A DNA stretch of 8,009 bases from an uncultured Bacteroidota bacterium (GTDB lineage: Bacteria > Bacteroidota > Bacteroidia > Chitinophagales > Chitinophagaceae), in assembly GCA_946479535.1 (NCBI GenBank), contig CAMLGP010000101.1, positions 1 to 8,009 of the forward strand, given 5' to 3'. Shown in pieces: positions 1-5,474 of this stretch. Every line of letters begins with the position of its first letter. The stretch's first letter is position 1. The position numbers and the translations under genes were made by a program. The notes beneath the pieces were generated by a model that worked only from the letters and a program-made list of their open reading frames with translations, did no database searches and was not told the origin of the DNA.

Positions 1-2
1 GT

Positions 3-1394
3 TTACACCGCCAGATCCAGGTTCTTATAGATACCCATTTCTGTTGCACTTAACAGATAGGCGCCATAAGCTATGCTGTCTGCGTTCTTTCGCAGGGTTA
101 ATGGTTTATTGAATATATCGGCGATCATCTGCGTACAGAAAGGAAGGGAAGCAAAGCTGCCATGCACGGAAAGGTTCTTGATAGTACGGTGTTCTTCCAG
201 GATCTTCCCGATACTATATATCTCATAAAGAATGCCTTCAATGGTAGCGCGGATAAAATGTTGTTTCTCATGTTTAATATTCAGGCCAAAATAAACACCT
301 CGGGCATTGGCATTCCAGATAGGAGCCCTTTCACCGAGAAGATAGGGAAGGAAGATCAATCCATCAGAACCAGCCACTACCTTATTGGCCTCATTGATCA
401 GGGATTCCATGGAAAACTCCAGATCAAAAGGTTTTGAAAAATCCCCAAACTGTTTGGCAAACCATTCAAAAATGACACCACCATTATTGGTAGGTCCGCC
501 TGAAACATAACAATCTTCGGTCAGTATATAATTAAAGAAGCGTCGTTTTTCATCGCGGAGCACCTCCCTGCCTACCACTCTCACCGCACCACTATCTTCA
601 ATACTGATCACCGCTTTATCATCACTCCATACACCCGCACCCAGTGTAGCCATGCAGCCATCACTTGAACCCACAAGAACCTTGGTTGCTGAAGAAAGTC
701 CCAATGAAGTCTGGAACTCTTTTTTCAACTTTCCGGGCGATGAAAAAACAGGTACAAGGGACGGAAGACGGTTGCTATTTACTCCTGCATAGGCCAGGGC
801 ATCCGGTTCCCATTGCATGTTGTGAATATTCATTAAACCCGTTGCAGAGGCCAGGCTATAGTCAATAACATATTCACCAGTAAGCTGCTGAATAATATAG
901 CTTTTAATGGACAGGAATTTACTTGTTTGGGTGAATTTTTCTTTATCATGATTCTTCAGCCATGCGATCTTGATAAGGGGCGACATGGGGTGGATGGGAG
1001 TCCCCGTTGCCTGATAAATGGTTTTGCCATACGGCGAGTTATTCAATTCATGCCCTTCTATTTTACCACGGTTATCAGCCCAGGTGATGGCATTACCAAT
1101 TGGTACGCCATTTTTATCAATTGGCAATACACTATGCATGGCGGCACTGAAACAAATACAAACCACTTTAAACCTGCGCGGATAGATCTGTTCCGTAAGC
1201 AGGTTTTTCAGCACATATAGCATTGTAATGAATATCTGCTCCGGGTCCTGCTCACTATAATCAGGCTGTGTATGAAAAGTAGGATAGGAGCCCTTCAGGG
1301 ATCCAATGCTGTTTCCCTTCATGTCAAAGGCAACCACTCGTACAGCGTTTGTTCCCAGCTCAATGGTAATGATACAATCAGATTTTGTAGCCAT
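3..1394 (-). CDS. FGGY-family carbohydrate kinase, gluconokinase-like
   Basis: A complete 463-residue cytosolic kinase that should use ATP to phosphorylate a sugar or sugar acid. Seen: an N-terminal phosphate-binding segment (IELGTNAVRVVAFD, residues 11-24), a MHSVL...NAITWADNRG segment (86-110) typical of gluconokinase-type FGGY proteins, the expected catalytic Asp in SSDG (D245), the second FGGY signature around GERAPIWNANARG (355-366), and an adenosine-site segment HGSFAS (411-416). At 463 residues it is a little shorter than the roughly 500 usual for the family, but the domains run in order to the stop at bases 3-5. The ATG at 1394 lies inside the end of the AraC-family gene (17-base overlap), so the two are probably co-transcribed and coupled; no clear Shine-Dalgarno is visible. 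Two family positions differ: E12 where Asp is usual, and GS rather than GG in the adenosine motif. Gluconate is the best substrate guess; xylulose or another sugar cannot be excluded. Confidence 0.88.
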   Translation of the reverse strand: MATKSDCIITIELGTNAVRVVAFDMKGNSIGSLKGSYPTFHTQPDYSEQDPEQIFITMLYVLKNLLTEQIYPRRFKVVCICFSAAMHSVLPIDKNGVPIGNAITWADNRGKIEGHELNNSPYGKTIYQATGTPIHPMSPLIKIAWLKNHDKEKFTQTSKFLSIKSYIIQQLTGEYVIDYSLASATGLMNIHNMQWEPDALAYAGVNSNRLPSLVPVFSSPGKLKKEFQTSLGLSSATKVLVGSSDGCMATLGAGVWSDDKAVISIEDSGAVRVVGREVLRDEKRRFFNYILTEDCYVSGGPTNNGGVIFEWFAKQFGDFSKPFDLEFSMESLINEANKVVAGSDGLIFLPYLLGERAPIWNANARGVYFGLNIKHEKQHFIRATIEGILYEIYSIGKILEEHRTIKNLSVHGSFASLPFCTQMIADIFNKPLTLRKNADSIAYGAYLLSATEMGIYKNLDLAV

Positions 1395-2289
1395 TGTCGT
1401 TAGTTTTTGGAATATTATTCTTTCTGAACTGGCTGGGTGTATACCCTGTCAGTTTTTTAAACGTTGTTGAAAAATGCTGGGAGGAATAAAATCCTGTTTC
1501 CAGCGCAATGTTTGTAACATTTACATCTTGTCGCTTCAGCATTTTTATTGCTTCCGAAATGCGAATATTGATAAGATAGTTCAAGGGTGAAAATCCTGTA
1601 AAGTTCTTAACTTTTTCATTAAATGCAGTTGTACCCAATCCCACCAGGGCTGCCATTTCTTCTACTGTCCATTGATGAGACAGATTCTTGCGAAGTGTTT
1701 CTTCCAGTTTCAGGAAAGTTTGGGGAAAATCACGATGCGAATTGTTCTGTCTTGTCAATTGTCTTGTAATAAGTATAAATAGCTCATCCAGTAATTGATT
1801 GACACGCGTTGAGAAACCAAGTTCCTGTTTCAGTATTTCATTCTGAAGGTTGTGAAAGACCGGTCCAATTTCCTTTAGTTTGGAGATCACTGGCATATTG
1901 TTTAATACCAGTATTTTTTTCATGGTGATCATTTCACCTGGTAATACCTGACTCCAGTTACCAAGGAAAGAATTGGTATGTGGGTCATTGGGATCGATAA
2001 CAATATGCAACCAAAACAATGTGCCTATATCCAGGAATCCTTTTTCTGCGCCGAGCATTTGGCCAGGGAGCACTATGGCGAGATCTGAAGGAAATAATAC
2101 ATGCTGCTGCTGCTGAATGATCCATTCAAACTTTCCTTCTATTACAAAATAAAAACGGATGCTTTCAGATAATGATGCATTAAATGAATTCAGCGTGATA
2201 GAATTATTTCTTTTCAGTGCAAATTCAGTAATGTGTGGAAACGGTTGCAGTTCTTTTGATTGTCCTTGTTGCAGTGTAAACTGGTTCAT
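1378..2289 (-). CDS. AraC-family transcriptional regulator
   Basis: A 303-residue DNA-binding regulator. The C-terminal ~100 residues form the two helix-turn-helix motifs of the AraC/XylS family. The first is around WTVEEMAALVGLGTTAFNEK (207-226). The second is around VTNIALETGFYSSQHFSTTF (258-277), followed by the family ending LTGYTPSQFRK (280-290). The N-terminal ~180 residues look like the beta-rich, cupin-like effector-binding part of AraC proteins, with a PSDLAIVLPGQ stretch (67-77); the ligand cannot be read from sequence. The start is the ATG at 2289, and an AT-rich gap with a -7-like promoter sequence lies upstream. The gene overlaps the downstream sugar kinase by 17 bases and is divergent from the susC/susD remnant. 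The simplest reading is a local regulator that senses a sugar and controls the kinase and, formerly, the divergent importer genes. That role is inferred from position only. Confidence 0.93.
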   Translation of the reverse strand: MNQFTLQQGQSKELQPFPHITEFALKRNNSITLNSFNASLSESIRFYFVIEGKFEWIIQQQQHVLFPSDLAIVLPGQMLGAEKGFLDIGTLFWLHIVIDPNDPHTNSFLGNWSQVLPGEMITMKKILVLNNMPVISKLKEIGPVFHNLQNEILKQELGFSTRVNQLLDELFILITRQLTRQNNSHRDFPQTFLKLEETLRKNLSHQWTVEEMAALVGLGTTAFNEKVKNFTGFSPLNYLINIRISEAIKMLKRQDVNVTNIALETGFYSSQHFSTTFKKLTGYTPSQFRKNNIPKTNDNGYKI

Positions 2290-2342
2290 TCAAACACCAT
2301 TAGGTTTTAAATGTACAACACATTCTAAAAAAAGCATTTACC

Positions 2343-2350
2343 CAAACCTA
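2343..2350 (-). promoter_or_regulatory. Possible -7 promoter element for the AraC-kinase unit
   Basis: On the minus strand these bases read TAGGTTTG, an exact match to the Bacteroidota sigma-ABfr -7 consensus TAnnTTTG. The element lies about 55 bases ahead of the regulator's ATG, a reasonable leader length. No good TTTG -33 element was found at the expected distance, so this rests on an 8-base match alone. Confidence 0.35.
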
Positions 2351-2431
2351 CTGATTTTGTATAATATTCTCCGGTGCTGCTTATTGGAAGTTTTTTGTAG
2401 GAGTGTTTAGATATTTTGTACCCTAATCATG

Positions 2432-2461
2432 TATTCTTAATTCTCGGGAGAATTAAGAATA
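2432..2461. repeat. 30-base near-perfect palindrome in the divergent intergenic region
   Basis: Two 14-base arms (TATTCTTAATTCTC and its exact reverse complement) flank a central GG. The left arm is 2432-2445 and the right arm 2448-2461. The palindrome ends about 21 bases before the ATG at 2483 that begins the susC-like leader. No T-run follows on the plus strand, so it is a poor intrinsic terminator. Its symmetry suits an operator for a dimeric regulator; as RNA it would form a strong 5'-leader hairpin near the start codon. Which of these it is cannot be decided from sequence. Confidence 0.6.
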
Positions 2462-2482
2462 TTAACCATTCAACTTGCTATT

Positions 2483-2582
2483 ATGAAGAAAAACTCGAAG
2501 CTGGTTTGCTCGCCAGGCTATGGACGATTGTGTGTTTTTCCTTCTCCTTTCACTTTTTATCTCTGCTTTTACTTATGCACAA
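2483..2582 (+). pseudogene. Leader and signal-peptide remnant, probably the 5' end of a deleted susC-like gene
   Basis: The ATG at 2483 opens MKKNSKLVCSPGYGRLCVF and then runs out of frame into non-signal-like sequence. In the neighbouring frame, 2520-2582 encodes MDDCVFFLLLSLFISAFTYAQ minus nothing, a textbook Bacteroidota signal peptide ending in AQ. Removing one T from the five-T run at 2535-2539 would fuse the two halves into a basic N-terminus followed by CVFLLLSLFISAFTYAQ, which resembles the leaders of SusC-type TonB-dependent transporters. No plug or barrel sequence follows; the frame passes directly into a SusD tail. The susC origin is inferred from that neighbour and the leader style. 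The alternative is that ATG 2520 is a real start and no frameshift occurred. Confidence 0.5.
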
Positions 2583-2810
2583 ATTGCTTCTATCTTAAAT
2601 GGGCCAGAAGCATTTGCCAATTTCAGGAGATCGGGTTATCCGGCATTGGCGCCAAACCCTTATCCGGGTAAGGAGATCACTGGTCCATTTATCAGGAGGT
2701 TAAGCTATCCTACTCCGGAGGTATCAGTTAATACCAGTAATGTGCAGGCAGCGATAGCGAGACAGGGAGCTGATAACCTGCAAACAAGAGTATGGTGGGA
2801 TAAGCCTTAA
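2520..2810 (+). pseudogene. SusD/RagB-family C-terminal remnant fused to a signal peptide
   Basis: This 96-codon frame has two parts. Residues 1-21 are a signal peptide (VFFLLLSLFISAFTYAQ). Residues 22-96 match the conserved C-terminal end of SusD-like (SusD/RagB) outer-membrane lipoproteins: NGPEAFANFRRSGYPAL (27-43), an NPYPGKEITG...IRRLSYP stretch (46-64), and the ending ARQGADNLQTRVWWDKP (80-96). Whole SusD proteins are about 450-600 residues and carry a lipobox Cys near the start, so roughly 400 residues including the TPR glycan-binding body are missing and no lipobox is present. The natural stop and a terminator follow, so the 3' end is intact. The simplest history is a deletion running from the start of susC into the end of susD. 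A 96-residue exported product could still be made from ATG 2520, but glycan binding would not be expected. Confidence 0.8.
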
Positions 2811-2856
2811 TATAAGTTTCGTTTTCGTTTTCTCATAGTTCGTAGTGTAAATTAAG

Positions 2857-2898
2857 AACAGGGTTCTTCTTGCAGTAAGGGGCCCTGTTTCTTTTTTA
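2857..2898 (+). terminator. Intrinsic terminator after the SusD remnant
   Basis: AACAGGG (2857-2863) pairs with CCCTGTT (2883-2889). Inner wobble-tolerant pairs (2864-2868 with 2878-2882) extend the stem and leave a loop of about nine bases. A T-rich tail (TCTTTTTT, 2890-2897) follows. It lies 46 bases past the SusD stop, as expected for the end of a former susCD transcript. Confidence 0.65.
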
Positions 2899-3063
2899 CA
2901 ATAAGCCCAATTCCTTCATTCAGTTAGGTGTTTTCCTGTATTGAGCTATTGAGCAAAATCAATATCAGTCTGTAGAGAGAAAAAAAATGAATTCAATCGA
3001 ATCTTCGCTTCAGCTTTTCACCAACTCGCATTAGTATTGTGGTCTAACACAACTCCAAATCTT
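2899..3063. other. Intergenic stretch with a tandem 8-base repeat
   Basis: No coding signal was found between the terminator and the next gene. Two head-to-tail copies of TATTGAGC lie at 2939-2954. TAGTATTG at 3032-3039 matches the Bacteroidota -7 consensus in five of six fixed positions but has no convincing -33 partner. The promoter of the next gene should be in this stretch, but it cannot be fixed. Confidence 0.3.
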
Positions 3064-4332
3064 ATGAAAAAGTTTTACTTATTCACAATTATTCTATGCC
3101 TTTTATTAACCAGTTTCAACTCTCAGGCACAACCTTCCACCCTTTCCGCAGGTGATATTGTAATAATTGGTTGGAATTCTACCGACAATGTGATCAATGG
3201 GGCCATTCTTGATGATGATATTGACTTTCTGCTGTTGAGAAATATCAATGCAGGAACAACAATTTATTTTACTGATTTTGGTTGGACAGGATCCGGATTT
3301 CAGTCAAATGAAAACAATGGATGCTCCATAGGCACTGGTGCTGCAAATGATGGATGCATAAAATGGACCGCTTCTACTTTTATGCCAATTGGAACCCAGG
3401 TACGAATTGGGTGCAGGACGAGTCTTACAGCCACCAGCGGTACAGTAACAGGTATAACAGCATCAGCTACGCCTGGAGCGTATGTGAGTCTGGCTACCTC
3501 CACAGATCAAATTTTTGCATTCCAGGGTTCCCTTGCGTCTCCTGCCCTGATAGCAGCTGTTCAATATGGCGGACTATCATGGGCTGGTGTAACTACCTGT
3601 CAATTTTCATCTACCGCATCTGCTAATCCTGGCTCTCTTGTTGGAGGATATTCTTTCCTGTATACAAGTACAATTGACAATAATCGCTATTCAGGCACAT
3701 TACTTAATGGCAATGTGGCCGTATTAAGAGCAGCTGTGCTTAACTCAGCCAATTGGACGCCATCAGTTGTGGCCCTGCCATTCCCTATTTCTATAAGCTT
3801 CCTGATTACTCTACCTGCACATCTTATAACATTTGATGCAAAAAAAACTGATTCCGGCAATATGCTGGAATGGAAGGTAGAAAATGAAGAAAATTTCAGT
3901 CATTACGAAATAGAAACAAGCAGTAATGGTACTACATATAATACTCTTGGAATGGTAAAGGCATCGTTCCAATCCAAATACAGTTTTGCCGTTGCTGCTT
4001 CTCAGACGGCTTATCAACTGTACCGACTTAAACTTGTAGACCAGAATGGTAAGTTTGATTATAGTAAAATATTAAGAATTGAAAATGAACATACGGTAAA
4101 AACAACAGTTTTTCCAAATCCTGCTTATAATTCTGTGACCATATCTTCTGGCGAACCGATAATTTTCATAAGTCTTGCTGATATTTCAGGGAAGAAATGT
4201 CTTCAGCGGAAGATTGATAACAGTAACAGTACCGCACTTGATTTAGCTAGCCTGAAACCAGGTGTCTACATGCTTACCATCGTTACAAAATCAGGGTCGC
4301 AGACGGAAAGAATTTATAAAAAGGAGAATTAA
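3064..4332 (+). CDS. Secreted protein of unknown function with T9SS type A sorting domain
   Basis: A 422-residue exported protein. The ATG at 3064 is preferred over an in-frame ATG at 3037 because it begins a clean signal peptide (MKKFYLFTIILCLLLTSF...QAQ, 1-23). Residues ~26-245 form an unassigned domain opening LSAGDIVIIGWNS, then FLLLRNINAGTTIYFTDFGW (56-75) and WTAS...IGTQVRIG; four cysteines (87, 98, 117, 179) could form disulfides. Similar openings occur in uncharacterised secreted proteins. Residues ~255-340 match the Fn3-like spacer common in T9SS cargo (LEWKVENEENFSHYEIE..., YRLKLVDQNGKFDYSKI). Residues 348-422 are the sorting domain: VFPNPAYNSVTIS, a central LADISGKK, and DLASLKPGVYMLTIVT, ending in basic IYKKEN. 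The protein should be carried across the outer membrane by T9SS and anchored or released. A strong terminator follows, so it is probably a single transcription unit. Substrate or partner unknown. Confidence 0.85.
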   Translation: MKKFYLFTIILCLLLTSFNSQAQPSTLSAGDIVIIGWNSTDNVINGAILDDDIDFLLLRNINAGTTIYFTDFGWTGSGFQSNENNGCSIGTGAANDGCIKWTASTFMPIGTQVRIGCRTSLTATSGTVTGITASATPGAYVSLATSTDQIFAFQGSLASPALIAAVQYGGLSWAGVTTCQFSSTASANPGSLVGGYSFLYTSTIDNNRYSGTLLNGNVAVLRAAVLNSANWTPSVVALPFPISISFLITLPAHLITFDAKKTDSGNMLEWKVENEENFSHYEIETSSNGTTYNTLGMVKASFQSKYSFAVAASQTAYQLYRLKLVDQNGKFDYSKILRIENEHTVKTTVFPNPAYNSVTISSGEPIIFISLADISGKKCLQRKIDNSNSTALDLASLKPGVYMLTIVTKSGSQTERIYKKEN

Positions 4333-4378
4333 GCTCCAGGTATCCACCAATTACCAAATTCAAGCCACCGATATTTAA

Positions 4379-4414
4379 AGCAGTTATGAACAAATCATAC
4401 CTGCTCTTTTTTTT
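4379..4414 (+). terminator. Strong intrinsic terminator after the T9SS cargo gene
   Basis: An 11-position stem (4379-4389 with 4395-4405) pairs at all but one position and closes on a five-base loop ACAAA. C and then eight T residues (4407-4414) follow at once. It lies 46 bases past the cargo gene's TAA and separates that gene from the next one. Confidence 0.85.
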
Positions 4415-4430
4415 CTGATTTAGAGAAGTA

Positions 4431-4450
4431 AATACCCTCCGGAAGGTATT
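4431..4450 (+). repeat. Small hairpin in the leader of the propeller-like gene
   Basis: AATACC (4431-4436) and GGTATT (4445-4450) are perfect inverted repeats around an eight-base loop, 45 bases before the ATG at 4496. No T-run follows. It may be a leader RNA structure or chance. Confidence 0.25.
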
Positions 4451-4495
4451 GCCCGGCCCTCTGCTTTTCGGTTCCTTGTAGCAAAATCTCGAAAT

Positions 4496-5140
4496 ATGAA
4501 ACAGCTTTGCCACCTTCTAAGCATACTTCTGGTTTTCGGGGCATTTGCATTACATGCTCAATCTCCTATTCCCCTTAAAAAAGTAATGGAACTTAAGATG
4601 CCAAAAACAATTGAAGACGATATGCCTGGTACGAGAGGCGCCAGTGTTGCGTGGCATCCTGTTCAAAAGAAATACTATGCCTGCTTTGCTGGCAATGCTG
4701 AATATCCCCTTGGTGTATTTGATGCCACCGGAAAGCGCCTCAGCAAAGAAGATCAAACTACAATAGTGGATGTGCGTGGCCTGTGGTATAATCCTGCCAC
4801 CAAACTCATCTGTGGCAACGGGCACGGTGACCTTGGCTGGTTTACGTATATACTTGATAAAGCAGGTATGCCAACAGATATTACGATGATCACAAATAAT
4901 CAGCATCAACCGGGCTTACAGTCGGTTGGTGTTTTTAATTCACTTGACAAGCAGGTGTTATTCCTTAAAGGCAGCCAGGTTTACATGTATGAAAGCGATG
5001 GTACTCTTGCAGATTCCATGATGATCCATTGGACACGTAAAAAAACAGATGGAGCAGATGAGGATGAAGACGCCACTCTGGAACATGAAGATTTTAATAT
5101 CTATTCTCTGATTTATACAGGTATTAAGGGCCAGGAATAG
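4496..5140 (+). CDS. Exported beta-propeller-like protein, open frame up to an internal TAG
   Basis: The ATG at 4496 starts a 214-residue frame with a clear signal peptide (MKQLCHLLSILLVFGAFALHAQ, cleaved after HAQ at 22, minus strand absent). The mature part has repeating strand-turn units of about 45 residues: SVAWHPVQKKYYACFAGN (50-67), GLWYNPATKLICGNGHGD (95-112), VGVFNSLDKQVLFLKGSQVY (144-163) and SLIYTGIKGQE (204-214). The pattern resembles blades of a secreted propeller. An acidic run sits at about 185-199 (DGADEDEDATLEHED). The frame stops at TAG 5138-5140 in the middle of a blade, and coding-like sequence continues in the same frame to 5320, so this is probably the front of a 274-codon gene cut by a nonsense change. 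Function unknown; no catalytic motif recognised. It lies between a terminator and the CE15 esterase gene, same strand. Confidence 0.6.
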   Translation: MKQLCHLLSILLVFGAFALHAQSPIPLKKVMELKMPKTIEDDMPGTRGASVAWHPVQKKYYACFAGNAEYPLGVFDATGKRLSKEDQTTIVDVRGLWYNPATKLICGNGHGDLGWFTYILDKAGMPTDITMITNNQHQPGLQSVGVFNSLDKQVLFLKGSQVYMYESDGTLADSMMIHWTRKKTDGADEDEDATLEHEDFNIYSLIYTGIKGQE

Positions 5141-5320
5141 GGATTTCTGAATATAACCAAAAAACAAATTGAAATGTTTGACAACAAAACAGGGTTTCTT
5201 AACAAAGTATTATCGCTTCCTGAAACATCAGTAGTGGAACAGACATTCAATTTTGCTTATGCCAATGGCATTTATTGGCTATTCAATATAGAATTAAGGA
5301 AATGGGTAGGGTATAAATAG
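5141..5320 (+). pseudogene. Stranded 3' part of the propeller-like gene after an in-frame TAG
   Basis: Directly after the TAG at 5138-5140 and in the same frame, 59 sense codons run to a second TAG at 5318-5320. They read GFLNITKKQIEMFDNKTG, then VLSLPETSV, then FNFAYANGIYWLFNIELRKW and end GYK. The first segment completes the blade begun by SLIYTGIKGQE, and the second has the strand-turn form of the earlier repeats, so this is the natural C-terminus of the same protein. An internal ATG (5174) gives only a short fragment. One base change from a sense codon (for example AAG, CAG, GAG or TTG) would explain the split. Confidence 0.65.
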
Positions 5321-5474
5321 TCATTAACCCCTTTCAGCAGCTTAATCAATATCAAAATCATTAGGATAGTTTTTTCCGTAACGCTAGTGGCAAAAGAATT
5401 TGCTTAGTTTGAAGTCTTATTCTATTCGGATCTCAGTTCCGCAAGACTTATTGTCTCCCAGAAATCTAGCAAAT
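5321..5474 (+). other. Intergenic region ahead of the CE15 esterase gene
   Basis: No stable hairpin or coding signal was seen. TTAGTTTG at 5404-5411 differs from the TAnnTTTG -7 consensus at one fixed base, but no TTTG -33 element lies at the expected distance. A TTG at 5400 is in frame with the esterase, but the 25 residues it would add come before a normal signal peptide and are unlikely to be translated. Confidence 0.25.

Noticed and set aside
665..1220. Plus-strand open frames inside the kinase gene
   Set aside because: They are antisense to a full-length kinase with clear family motifs and carry no motifs of their own.
2360..2365. TATAAT hexamer resembling an E. coli -10 box
   Set aside because: Bacteroidota housekeeping promoters do not use this element, and the region is AT-rich, so chance is likely.
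2394..2418. Possible promoter for the susC-like leader (TTTG at 2394 and TATTTTG near 2412)
   Set aside because: The -7 part is one base short of the consensus spacing and the gap between the two elements is much too short.
2416..2598. Hydrophobic 60-codon open frame on the plus strand
   Set aside because: It reads through the palindrome and the leader in a third frame; its hydrophobicity follows from the T-rich signal-peptide DNA.
3037..3063. Upstream in-frame ATG giving nine more residues on the T9SS cargo protein
   Set aside because: The added residues (MWSNTTPNL) precede a normal signal peptide that begins at ATG 3064, so the later start is preferred.
4550..4909. 119-codon open frame on the minus strand within the propeller-like gene
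   Set aside because: It is antisense to a frame with a signal peptide and repeats, has no recognisable motif, and looks like a shadow.
5138..5140. TAG read as a recoded sense codon
   Set aside because: The same gene ends in TAG at 5318 and no tRNA or other recoding signal is visible; a simple nonsense change is more likely.
5400..5474. TTG start giving 25 more residues on the CE15 esterase
   Set aside because: The extension would bury the signal peptide internally and has no ribosome-binding support; ATG 5475 fits an exported enzyme.
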